DNA of 64,000 nt from Ananas comosus. Its lineage: Eukaryota; Streptophyta; Magnoliopsida; Poales; Bromeliaceae. Location: the NCBI RefSeq assembly GCF_001540865.1, contig NC_033639.1:5726655-5790654 (forward strand). Direction: 5' to 3'. Positions 32,611-43,037 of the stretch are shown here, in pieces. How positions within the stretch are numbered: position 1 is the stretch's first letter; each line of letters opens with the position of its first letter. The position numbers were made by a program, and so were the translations under genes. Below the pieces are notes generated by a model. The model did not search any database. It worked only from the letters and a program-made list of their open reading frames with translations, and had not been told where the DNA came from.

Positions 32611-34640
32611 AAAAAAATCCAATGAACGAATATAAATTTTATAAATATGGTAAACAAAGTCAATTTCAAAAATATTCAAAGTGTCAAGATTCGTTGAACA
32701 AATAGACGAATTAAATTCTAAATGGGTATAATGCTAAAATCCACACATCAATCAAGATCTAAAAATTAATCGTCTCGTATTGTCTTCATAATTGCTAAAT
32801 AGAGGAATAGAAGATCCCATAATCACGAAATTAAGATAAGATGATCAAATTGAGTTATGCACAAGATTCGACGAGGGAGTGGCTGTCTTCTCGTTCAGGG
32901 GAGAGAAAGACTCTATTGCAGGCTTCGAAATTACTATTTATGGAGATGTTTTCTCAGCCCACATTATTGGTCAGTTTTTAATAGTGGAGGAGTGGTTTAG
33001 CCATGATTGTGGAAGTTACACCCCACTTCTCAACTGTTCCCGCCTAATTTTAATTTTGACATCAACACTTACTTTCATTTCAATTACTGTTGGATGTTCA
33101 AAGGAAAGTGACGACTACTGCAACTGTTGTTTTCTTTTAGATATTTGAATTCTTGGTTTAAAACTATGACACCTCATTTCATATTTTTATTTTGGTTTAA
33201 AACTTTGTGGCTCCAAATAAATCTTTTGAAATTGTCAATAAACTTTATGGCTCCAAGACAAGACAAGACAGGATCTTCCCCACAATTTCCCTACTCTTTG
33301 CACAATTGCCTTCACTCTTGACTTCTGTGAGAGTGAAAAGTTTGGGTCAGATATTATAAATAGCTCCCTTTATTACTTGCTGCATGCTACAGTCTTCTAC
33401 TCAAACCAAAAAAGGGTATATTCTTGAGTTGCACACTTTTCTAGCATTAGTAATTAGTAATATTGCAGCTGCAATTACTATCTCTTCATCCTACTAATAG
33501 TTGTACTGTTTTGTAGGTCCGTACATTAGCTTACACTTTACTGCCTACTCACAAAGATTGGATATATTTTCACAGAAAGAAAGTACTAGAGTACTAGAGT
33601 ATATAAAGTACTAAAGTCTTGCCACTAATTCTTATGTGCATGTAAGCTTCCATTATAGGGCAGCGTGGTTTACTCATTCTACGCTAACATGGACTTCACT
33701 TTACTAGCTATCTTTGCTGACTTTTGTTGGTTCATAGTGTTTGATTTTTTGTGAAGCTCTGCTGATTGTAATTTTTTTCTCCCGAATGTGCTTTTCGTAC
33801 TTTGTTCCTATATTCCTTACCATGACTTTCGCTTTATTGCCTTTTCAAATTTGCACTGACTTTCTATTTTTGATTTTTCGCTTTCTACGTTCGTTTTGTT
33901 ATTGTTTACTTCCTATTGCCGTTTTGTTTCGTGCCCTTCTGCTAGGCAATGGTGATAGGCAAGCATAAAGAATGTAAAATATTAAATGGAAGTTTGGACG
34001 ACCTAATTATAGGCAACTACTTGCCATTTGCATCTCTTGCCCCTTTTCTACATAACACATGATATGCAGTCAGGATGAAAGAAAGGATGTAAAATATTGA
34101 ATAGAAGTTTGGACGGTTTTATCATAGGCAACCACTTACTGTTTTTAGATCGATTGGCTTGGGGGGTGCTTCTTTCACTAATGGACCAATCCTGTTGTAT
34201 GCTTTCTTTCATTGCATAATTACTTGCCTATATTACCTGAGCCTAGCTGATTACTCCGTGGTGACGTTGCTTTAAGAAATATATTGCCGTAGTCCTTTGG
34301 TTTCTTTACATAGCATTTTTCAGCAATACTTTCTCAATATTTTTTCGCTCCTTTTATTACCCATTTTCTTTTCAGTTTAACTTTTTTGTTTTAATTCTTC
34401 TTTAACTAAGCTGAATCCTTTTTCCTTTTTACTTTATTACTTTTTAAGCTCTCTATTATTTTGTCTTCCTTGCAACTATTCTTGCTCTGCTAATTCTTTA
34501 CTATTTACTTTTGCAATTGCTGTTGCGTTTTAGCTTTAACAACTGTCTTACCCTATTTTTTAAGACTTAGTATTTTTTACAACTAACTTTTCCTCTACCT
34601 CCCCTTCCCCATCTTTTTTCCTCAGCTTTCTTTTTTTGCA
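32611..34640. other. AT-rich intergenic DNA
   Basis: No gene recognised. A T-rich region (33720-34640) contains only short ORFs. A duplicated phrase of about 50 bp (TGTAAAATATTRAATRGAAG, then TTTGGACG and ATAGGCAAC) occurs at 33974-34025 and 34089-34140. Confidence 0.45.
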
Positions 34641-34649
34641 GCTTTTGCT

Positions 34650-35192
34650 ATGTCGACAGTTCAACTTTCTTACATTCAATTGTTGCGTGAGATATGTAAG
34701 AAGCTGTGTATGGAAACACCACAGTGTGTTGTCGCTCCCGCTGTAGAGGGGACTTACCTCGCATATATAGATTTTTCGATTCTACGGAATGAATCTATAA
34801 TTGAAATTGTATGATGTTGGGGTTTGCAATCCTCCACATTTGCTGAGGCTAAGCATGTTGCTGCTCGCGTTGCTATTAAGAGGCTGGTGGAAGAATTAGA
34901 TTTGCAAGCAAAAGATGTAAATTTTGATAATAGTATCTCTTATAAAAGTTTATATAATCATCTAGCAACAGAGTATGCTGTGCTGTTCGCACAGTACATG
35001 AACTTGGGTCATGAGTATAACTTTGTGAAGTATTGTTACGTCGCTACTCTTGCACAGATAAATGAGTTCGTGACCGGTCTAGAATGCATGTCGTGCCATT
35101 GAAGAGTGCCATGCCGTGATTAACTGTCTGGTTCCTATTTCACTTGATACAGAAACTGATCCATCCGATGGCACATCGACTCCCTTGGGTTA
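34650..35192 (+). pseudogene. dsRNA-binding-domain-like protein, disrupted
   Basis: Reading from ATG at 34650 gives YIQLLREICKKLCMETPQC, then GTYLAYIDFSI, then SSTFAEAKHVAARVAIKRL, which has the layout of a double-stranded RNA-binding motif: helix, three strands, and a final Ala-rich Lys-containing helix. An in-frame TGA at 34812 lies between the third strand and the final helix, and a second break near 35085 shifts the frame; the shifted frame continues as RAIEECHAVINCLVPISLD to a stop near 35192. A T-rich tract ending TTTGCAG lies just before the ATG and could be a splice acceptor. Host plants have many uncharacterised proteins with such a domain. Family assignment is by pattern only. Confidence 0.4.
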
Positions 35193-35360
35193 ATTATCGA
35201 AGGTTCGAAGGAAAGTGCTGTGCCTTGCTATTGCTCATTTTGTAACTGATACGCACATTACTTTTGTGTTGTCCTTTCCAAAACTATGCGCCGCTCATTT
35301 CAGATTTGTATTTTGCTTTAAAGCTACTCATTGGTTTGTTTAAAGATGTATTTTTTATTT

Positions 35361-35524
35361 TATATACTATTTGACACTTCCATCACATCATGGAAATGCT
35401 CTATAAGAGAGTCACGTCGCCCCACAGCACATCAGCCAATAAACAATTATCATATCTAGATTATATATTATATACTATTTGACACTTCCATCACATCATG
35501 GAAATGCTCTTTAAGAGAGCCACG
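35361..35524. repeat. 108-bp tandem duplication at the insertion target
   Basis: The phrase TATATACTATTTGACACTTC, followed by ATGGAAATGCTCT and AAGAGAG, occurs at 35361 and again at 35469. The gag-only element inserted within the second unit; the interrupted unit resumes at 47286 (CACCCCATGGCACATTAGCC, compare 35418-35440). Confidence 0.7.
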
Positions 35525-35738
35525 TGTCACGGACAAATGTTTTCCGCTGACTTCTCTTTGACAGTGGCCCAACTTCGCTAGCGGAGCGGGTCGTTAAAGA
35601 GACCCGAATCCAACCCGCTGTGGGGAGACGAAGGGTTTTGTAATCTCTCCCATCAATGATGGAAGCTCAAGGGTTATGAACTACCAAGAGCTAATAGGGT
35701 GACTCTTGGGCTTTTGGCTCACTAAGAGGATGAGTTAA
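35525..35738 (+). repeat. 5' LTR of the gag-only element, first part
   Basis: Matches 46757-46972 closely. It is interrupted after GTTAA at 35738 by the Tekay-type element; the second part is 45449-45761. Confidence 0.9.
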
Positions 35739-37866
35739 TGTAGTGTACCGAATTTTTAATATAGAAATTAGTGTAAATAAAAATAGTGTTATGAGATGGG
35801 CTAAGGTGTAATTGTGCAAATGAGAGGGGCTAAGGTGTAATGGTGCAAGTAATTGAGTTTACTTGTTGGGCAAGTTTCCTATGTACCTATGTAATTGAGT
35901 TAACTTGTTGGGCAAGTTTCCTATGTAATTGAGTGAATCCTTGACCTTTTACTCCAAACCGTAGGAGAGAGAGATGGTGGGTTTTCTCTCTTTTTCTCTT
36001 TGACTTTATGACCTCTCTTTCTCTTTGGTTCTCTTTACCAAAGAGAGGATTAGAGAAGAAAGAAAAATTGGAATTTGCTTGGTGGTGAAGCAAGCTTGGT
36101 GGAGAAGAAGGCTTGGAATTGAGCTACTTTCTTCATCTTCTTCATCACTTGGATTAGAGAAGAAAGCTTGTTTAAGGTAAGCTTCATGGGCTCTAATGGC
36201 ATATAGCTAGAGATGGGTTTAAATCCCTTAGAATCTAGCTAGATGGAAATCCTAGTTGATGTTAGGTTGCTATTTGCTTGAATCATGAATTTATATAGTG
36301 TATTATTGCAATAGTGACCTCTAGGATTTTGAAAGAGAGCTCTTGATCATGAGAGGTTTTAATCTCAATTGATCATATGTTTCCGCAATTGAAGGTAAAA
36401 CCGACGCGGAGGATCATTCGGATTGAGATTCCGTTGAGCCGGTGGTGGTCAAAGTGAAGAAAATTCTATTTTTGCTTCATTTGTCGCAGTTGGAAGAAAA
36501 CAACGGCCATAAATCGCGCTGCTAGGCTACTCGCTTCGTGTCGACATCACGAGGTGGGGGGTGCTATCCGAAATAGCCGAGTTTCATTCTATGTCTAAGT
36601 TCTACTTTTATTGATCATATATCATCATGCATAGAATAGTGAGAATCCTATGAGTTGTGGTAATTTCATGCTTAGTGTGAGGGATAATGATCCATGATTG
36701 CATGATACTTGTAGGAATATCTATTTGCATGATGTTGAGATAGATGTGGACATGTATGTTGCATGAGAACTTTTATATGATGCCAATATAAATATTGTAC
36801 ATGTTGTATGAATTGCTAGTGGACATATGCATGTGAATATGATGTAAGAATAGACTAGATTCATGAGGAACTAGTATGTAAACCAATGACATTGTGAGAA
36901 TTGGAAACTAATGCATATGTGGCCGACCTGAGCAAAGCATGCCTTGTGAGGATAGGGATATGGTACTCCCGTGGCCCTCGAATGAGAGGACTTGATCATA
37001 CTCGCATTGTCTGTTATAGCTTGTGGATGGTCGCTCCTCCCAAGCAGTGAGCTCCGGAGTTGAATCACATTGAGATTGGAACGGGGGAGAGAGTCACTAC
37101 GGTGCGCCCTCGGCAGACGGTCACGGTCGCGTGACAGTATGTGTGGCGAGTGATTCGACCTTCGGGCGAATCGTTTGGATTTGACACAGGCATGATCATG
37201 GCATTTCGTATATAGTTTGCATACATGACAGAACTTAAACATGTACTTGTTGACATGATTGGTAAAGGCATAGCTACACATTTGAAGCATGATATAGATG
37301 TATATGAGCAGGTTAGGCTTATTGTTTATCTATTATCTCCTTGACATACTATCATTCTATTGTTTCTATGCCTTTCTTGGACCTAGTGGGAAAATCGGCG
37401 GGGTCGGCGGCCGAACCCACTGGGAACTATGGATAATAGTTCTCACACCCTGTTTTGCAGAGCCTAGTTCGAGCGCGTGTGTCGAGGATCGCGGCAAGGG
37501 CGTCGCGCAGTAGATAGAGTGGACCACCGGCGTTAGCTCACTACCCTCGAGTATAAAAAGAAAAGAATGATATGTAAAACCCTTTTGTGAAGAAATGTAA
37601 TGTATTTGAGAGATGGTATTTTGGTTGTATGTATGAGAAGTAAAGTGAAATATGTGATGGTTCATGTGTGTGAACAAGTGATGTAATAGATAGTTTAAAT
37701 TCTCTTGTATCTGTGATTGCCTCTCTCAATGTTGAATGCTAATATCTCTTGTTGGATATGTATGCATAGACTTTGTTACGCTTCGGGCGGGCAGGGGAAA
37801 CTCTGTCCGTTCGGCGGGTCTGTTTTGGGCCCGAACTGTCCAAATTGGCGGTGTCGGGTCGTGACA
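35739..37866 (+). repeat. 5' LTR of the complete Tekay-type element
   Basis: 2128 bp, beginning TGTAGTGTACCG and ending GGGTCGTGACA. A GA-rich segment at 35960-36080, the block AGTGAGCTCCGGAG (reverse of the block in other LTRs) at 37045-37060, and the hairpin GGGAACTAT..ATAGTTCTC at 37422-37444 are present. The orientation is opposite to the LTRs at 15696 and 20740. Confidence 0.95.
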
Positions 37867-37874
37867 GATTGAGG

Positions 37875-37886
37875 TGGTATCAGAGC
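37875..37886 (+). other. Primer binding site
   Basis: TGGTATCAGAGC, complementary to the initiator methionine tRNA 3' end, lies 8 bp after the 5' LTR. Confidence 0.93.
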
Positions 37887-38221
37887 GGAGAACGGTCTAG
37901 GAGGACCTAGGAAACCTTAGGACTTATGGCCTTAGGGACATAGGGACGTGAGTGACGATGACTCTTTGTTAGTGGCGGAAGTGTAGTGATTGGGTCAAGT
38001 AGTGATGTATGTCTCTAATGGATCTTAGAGACGGATTCAGGGTGTGATTTATCCTTAACTTGAGGAGGTCATGTTGGCGGCCGACAACATGATGCCGAGA
38101 GAAGAGAATGAGCACCCTTGCCTAACTTTCGCCTAATTGGGTTGTCCCGTTGGTGTTACTAACTAATGTTAGTTATGAATTTGTGGAGTTTAACCGGGGG
38201 TGTTGTTTCTTTCAGGACGTA

Positions 38222-41200
38222 ATGAGACGTGGAAGGCCACCCCCAATGGTACCCACTCCTGATTCGGCACCGCCTCTTGATGTGCCTGAGTCGTCGGTAG
38301 CCGATGAGATACAAGATTTGCGGGATCAAGTTGCCGCTCTTGTTGGAGTGGTACGGAGGCAAGCTGAAGCTTCTCAGCAGTTGGCTGAGGCCTCCCAGCG
38401 ACAAGAAGAACAGATGGCGCTACTTCGGGAGTTGGTGTCCCGACAGGCGGCGACGGCACCTGTCACTCAGCAGCCGCCCATCTCACCTGTGCGTGCCCCT
38501 GCTGGAGTTGAGGGGGCGGGTGCGGCAGCACCACCACCGATGGCATACACTGCGCCACCGGGCGTTGCGGCGGGTACTTGCCCGGCGATGTCAAGTACTT
38601 CGACTCCTATTGATCCGGCGTTGGAGGCCGAGAGGGACCGAGCCCTCGCTTGCCTCACCGCCTTCAAGAAGTTTAATCCGCCTATTTTCAACGGGGAGTC
38701 AGGTGACCCGTGGGAGATGGAGTCCTGGGTGGATACAATGGAGAAATTGTTCGAGGATCTCTACACCCTTGAGCAAGATAAGGTGCACCTAGCTGTGCAT
38801 TGCCTTGAGAAGTCCGCCCGTGTTTGGTGGAAGGCGACTCGTCAGAATCGCTCCCCTACATTACCCCCAATGATGTGGGAGGAGTTCCGAGGGTTGCTTT
38901 ATGGCGTTCACTTTCCGGACAGTGATAAGAAGAAAATGGAGGAGCAATTCCGAAACCTCAAACAGGGGAATCGCACTATTCGAGAATACGAGAGGGAGTT
39001 CTCTCACATTGTGAATTGCGTTCCGAATGTGGTTCGGAATGACGAAGACAAGGCAGGATGCTTCGAGCGTGGACTTCGGCGGGAGGTCTATGCGGCGATG
39101 CAACCCTTAAGGTTGAAGACCTTTACGGAGGTGTTTGATAGAGCCCTTTGGGTAGAGCAAGGAATTACAAAGATGCGTGCGGAGCGTGAGCTGAATGATA
39201 AGGGTGCAGATAAGAAACGGGCAGCTAGCAGTCCCGGTGGATCATCAAAGTACAAGAAGCCCCCGAAGTATCCGCGGAAGCCGTGGAAGGATCGTGGACC
39301 TCCTCGCTGTCCCATTTGTGGTGGAAACCATCAACCCCACGAATGCGATCAACGTGGGAAATGTTACCAATGTGGGCAGGCTGGTCATAAGTTTCGTGAG
39401 TGCCCGATGCGTGCGTCACCGGCCCTGACTTCTGCTTCGGCTCCGCCTGCTCCGCGACAATTTGCGGGACACCCGCCCACGATGTCTACTGGCCGCGCCA
39501 TGGTGCCTCGTCAGGCCGAGGGATCTCGTCCAATGCCAAGTGGACGAGCTTATGCTGCTCAAGTGGAGGAGCCTGCCGTAGCCGACGATGTCGTGGCAGG
39601 GATTATCTTAGTTCATGGTACTAGAGCTAGAGCATTGTTTGACACTGGTGCATCAAACTCATTTATTAGCAAGTCTTTCGCTAAAGCTCATGACATTGAA
39701 ATTTCATTGTGTGCTGACTATTGGTGGGTGGATGCACTTGAGCACACATTTAGTATCAAGGATGAATGTAGAGCTTGTCCGGTGCAAATTGACGATTGGA
39801 TCATGCCAGTGAATTTGCTTGTGTTGAACCGGATGAAGGGCTTTGACATAGTCCTTGGAATCAATTGGCTCTCAAAGTATTATGCTACCATAGATTGTAA
39901 AAGCAAGGTGATCACTTTTCGTGAGCCTGGTCAAAAGGAGGTTACTTATCGTGCATGCAAGAGCTCGCTCTTTGCTATGACGGTGTCGACGTCTAGAGCG
40001 AAGAGGTTGATCAAAGGTGGATGTATAGCCTATTTGGCGTCGGTGGTGGAGACTCAAAAGGAGCTCCCAGCTCTTGGGGACATTCCGGTCGTATGTGAGT
40101 TTCCGGATGTATTTCCTGCAGAATTACCGGGATTGCCACCGGACCGGGAGATTGAGTTTGTGATAGACTTAATTCCCGGATCGGCACCGATTTCTAAAGC
40201 TCCATACCGTATGGCACCGGCGGAGTTGAAGGAATTGAAGGCGCAGTTACAAGACCTTCTGGACAAGGGCTTTGTTAAGCCAAGTGTATCACCGTGGGGA
40301 GCCCCGGTGTTGTTTGTGAAGAAGAAGGACGGATCGCTTCGACTCTGCGTGGATTATCGCGAGTTGAACAAGGCCACAATCAAGAATAAGTACCCGTTGC
40401 CCCGTATCGACGACTTGTTTGATCAGTTGCAAGGGTCGCGGGTGTATTCGAAGATTGACCTCCAATCGGGCTATCATCAATTAAAGATCAAGCCGGAGGA
40501 TGTGCATAAGACTGCGTTTCGGACGCGATATGGGCATTATGAATTCACGGTTATGCCATTTGGACTCACGAATGCCCCAGCGGCTTTCATGGACTTAATG
40601 AACCGTGTCTTCAAGTCTTACTTGGACCGATTTGTCGTGGTCTTCATAGACGACATCTTGGTCTACTCTCGGAGTGATGAGGAGCATGTGGAGCACTTAA
40701 GAATTGTGCTGCAGCTACTTCGGGAAGAGAAGTTATATGCCAAGTTGAAGAAATGCGACTTTTGGCTTCGAAAAGTTGCGTTCCTCGGGCATGTGATCTC
40801 GGCTGACGGAGTTTCAGTTGATTCGGGTAAGGTAGAGGCAATAAAGAATTGGCCTCGCCCGACGAATGTGACCGAGGTCAGAAGCTTCTTGGGCCTTGCC
40901 GGCTACTATCGACGGTTTGTGGAAGGATTTGCTAAGATATCTCTTCCACTAACGCGTCTTACTCAGAAAGGGGTTAAGTTTGCATGGAGTGAGGATTGTG
41001 TTCGGGGTTTTGAGGAATTAAAGAAGAGGTTGACTACAACTCCAGTCCTTGCCTTACCTACTCCCGGTGAGAGTTTTGTGGTGTATAGCGATGCTTCGCG
41101 ATTGGGTCTTGGGTGTGTGTTGATGCAACGCGGGCAAGTCATTGCGTACGCTTCTCGACAGTTGAAGACCTATGAGAGGAATTATCCCACCCATGATCTT

Positions 41201-42988
41201 GAGTTAGCTGCCGTGGTCTTCGCACTTAAGCTGTGGAGACACTATTTGTATGGCGAGCGTTGCGAAGTCTACACCGACCACAAGAGCCTCAAGTATCTGT
41301 TTACACAGAAAGAGTTGAACCTTAGGCAGCGACGATGGTTAGAATTGTTGAAAGACTACGATGTCACAATTCTTTACCATCCGGGAAAGGCTAATGTGGT
41401 TGCCGATGCATTAAGTCGGAAGTCGGCGGAAAATCTTGCGATGATGATTACTAACCAACCACCATTGCTTGAAGAATTGCGGCGTTTTGATTTGGAGGTA
41501 GTAGCTCCGGACGTCCCAATTGTTCTTGCAAGCTTAATCGTGCAACCGACCTTGTTGGAGCGGATTAAGATTCAACAGTTACAAGATTCTTATCTCCAAA
41601 AGGTGCGAGTTGACGTTGAGGGTGGACGTGCTAGTGATTTCAGTGTTGGCTCCGATGGCACCATCCGGTTTCGCGGTCGGTTGTGTGTTCCTGGTGATGA
41701 GGGAATGCGGAGCGAGATCATGCAAGAAGCACATCAATCCCCTTATAGCATACATCCGGGTGGCACTAAGATGTATAAGGATTTGAGAACCCATTATTGG
41801 TGGCCCGGGATGAAGAAGGATATCGGTCGCTTTGTGGCGCAATGTTTGGTGTGCCAACAAGTTAAGGCCGAACATCGACTCCCTGCGGGAAAACTTCAAA
41901 GTTTACCAATCCCCGTGTGGAAATGGGAGGATGTGACTATGGACTTGGTAGTGGGGTTACCTCGTTCTCAAGGCGGTCACGATGCAATATGGGTGGTGGT
42001 GGATCGCCTCACGAAATCTGCGCATTTCATGCCAATCCACACCACATGGTCTGGTGATAAACTTGCTCAAGTTTATTTGGATGAGGTCGTCCGACTACAC
42101 GGAGTTCCGGTATCGATTGTGTCGGATCGGGACCCTCGATTTACTTCACAGTTTTGGAGGAACTTGCAGAGTGCTCTGGGCACACGGCTCGAGTTCAGTA
42201 CTGCTTTTCATCCTCAAAGTGATGGCCAGTCAGAGAGGACGATACAAATCCTTGAGGATATGTTGCGAGCGTGTGTCCTTGACTTCAAGGGAGGTTGGCA
42301 TAGTTATTTGCCTATGGCGGAGTTCGCCTACAATAACAGTTACCAAGCGAGTATTGGAATGGCTCCATTCGAAGCCTTATATGGACGGAAGTGCCGCTCC
42401 CCGATACATTGGGGTGAAGTCGGTGAACGACTTGAATTGGGGCCGGATGTATTACAAGAGGCCGAGGAGAAAGTTCGCATTGCTCGACAGAGAATGTTAA
42501 CGGCACAGTCCCGGCAAAAGAGTTATGCCGACAAGCGTCGACGGAGTCTCGAGTTTGCAATTGGAGACAAGGTATTTTTAAAGGTCTCCCCGATGCGAGG
42601 CGTTAAGCGATTTGGAATGCGAGGGAAGTTAAGTCCTCGCTACGTCGGGCCGTATGAGATTTTGGATCGGGTTGGCCCTGTGGCTTATCGGTTAGCGTTG
42701 CCACCTCGGCTTGCGGGAGTGCACAATGTGTTCCATGTGTCGACACTCCGCAAGTATGTTTCCAACTCTACGCATGTGCTCCAATATGAACCACCCGAGC
42801 TCCGGGAGGATATGTCGTACGAGGAATTTCCGGTATGCATCCTAGCTCGTGAGGAGAGGGAACTACGGAATCGTGCGATCCCATATGTCAAAGTTCAATG
42901 GAGTAATCATGGCGAACGAGAAGCTACATGGGAGCTCGAAAGCAAGATGCGTGATGAGTACCCTTACCTCTTCCCCGAGTCTAGTTGA
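38222..42988 (+). CDS. Gag-pol polyprotein of the Tekay-type element, 1588 residues, intact
   Basis: The frame is open from 38150, but the first ATG in frame is at 38222 ([14 protein letters not shown]), taken as start. Domains in order: coiled-coil gag N-terminus (residues about 25-80); gag core with [15 protein letters not shown] (about 220); zinc knuckle [14 protein letters not shown] (about 380); aspartic protease [12 protein letters not shown] (about 471); reverse transcriptase with catalytic [13 protein letters not shown] (about 805-817); RNase H ([27 protein letters not shown]); integrase with zinc ligands ending CLVCQQ, core [12 protein letters not shown] and [14 protein letters not shown]; and a C-terminal chromodomain-like segment [16 protein letters not shown] near the end. 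This set and order define the chromovirus Tekay (Del) lineage. No stop or frameshift is present, so the element may be autonomous. Confidence 0.95.
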   Translation: MRRGRPPPMVPTPDSAPPLDVPESSVADEIQDLRDQVAALVGVVRRQAEASQQLAEASQRQEEQMALLRELVSRQAATAPVTQQPPISPVRAPAGVEGAGAAAPPPMAYTAPPGVAAGTCPAMSSTSTPIDPALEAERDRALACLTAFKKFNPPIFNGESGDPWEMESWVDTMEKLFEDLYTLEQDKVHLAVHCLEKSARVWWKATRQNRSPTLPPMMWEEFRGLLYGVHFPDSDKKKMEEQFRNLKQGNRTIREYEREFSHIVNCVPNVVRNDEDKAGCFERGLRREVYAAMQPLRLKTFTEVFDRALWVEQGITKMRAERELNDKGADKKRAASSPGGSSKYKKPPKYPRKPWKDRGPPRCPICGGNHQPHECDQRGKCYQCGQAGHKFRECPMRASPALTSASAPPAPRQFAGHPPTMSTGRAMVPRQAEGSRPMPSGRAYAAQVEEPAVADDVVAGIILVHGTRARALFDTGASNSFISKSFAKAHDIEISLCADYWWVDALEHTFSIKDECRACPVQIDDWIMPVNLLVLNRMKGFDIVLGINWLSKYYATIDCKSKVITFREPGQKEVTYRACKSSLFAMTVSTSRAKRLIKGGCIAYLASVVETQKELPALGDIPVVCEFPDVFPAELPGLPPDREIEFVIDLIPGSAPISKAPYRMAPAELKELKAQLQDLLDKGFVKPSVSPWGAPVLFVKKKDGSLRLCVDYRELNKATIKNKYPLPRIDDLFDQLQGSRVYSKIDLQSGYHQLKIKPEDVHKTAFRTRYGHYEFTVMPFGLTNAPAAFMDLMNRVFKSYLDRFVVVFIDDILVYSRSDEEHVEHLRIVLQLLREEKLYAKLKKCDFWLRKVAFLGHVISADGVSVDSGKVEAIKNWPRPTNVTEVRSFLGLAGYYRRFVEGFAKISLPLTRLTQKGVKFAWSEDCVRGFEELKKRLTTTPVLALPTPGESFVVYSDASRLGLGCVLMQRGQVIAYASRQLKTYERNYPTHDLELAAVVFALKLWRHYLYGERCEVYTDHKSLKYLFTQKELNLRQRRWLELLKDYDVTILYHPGKANVVADALSRKSAENLAMMITNQPPLLEELRRFDLEVVAPDVPIVLASLIVQPTLLERIKIQQLQDSYLQKVRVDVEGGRASDFSVGSDGTIRFRGRLCVPGDEGMRSEIMQEAHQSPYSIHPGGTKMYKDLRTHYWWPGMKKDIGRFVAQCLVCQQVKAEHRLPAGKLQSLPIPVWKWEDVTMDLVVGLPRSQGGHDAIWVVVDRLTKSAHFMPIHTTWSGDKLAQVYLDEVVRLHGVPVSIVSDRDPRFTSQFWRNLQSALGTRLEFSTAFHPQSDGQSERTIQILEDMLRACVLDFKGGWHSYLPMAEFAYNNSYQASIGMAPFEALYGRKCRSPIHWGEVGERLELGPDVLQEAEEKVRIARQRMLTAQSRQKSYADKRRRSLEFAIGDKVFLKVSPMRGVKRFGMRGKLSPRYVGPYEILDRVGPVAYRLALPPRLAGVHNVFHVSTLRKYVSNSTHVLQYEPPELREDMSYEEFPVCILAREERELRNRAIPYVKVQWSNHGEREATWELESKMRDEYPYLFPESS

Positions 42989-43024
42989 GGTATGACTCTA
43001 AGTTTCGAGGACGAAACTTCTTTT

Positions 43025-43037
43025 AAGGAGGGGAGGA
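43025..43037 (+). other. Polypurine tract
   Basis: AAGGAGGGGAGGA lies immediately before the 3' LTR start and primes plus-strand synthesis. Confidence 0.9.

Noticed and set aside
38150..38221. N-terminal extension of the Tekay polyprotein
   Set aside because: Open frame without an ATG (it begins with TTG); the first in-frame ATG is at 38222, which gives a gag-like N-terminus.
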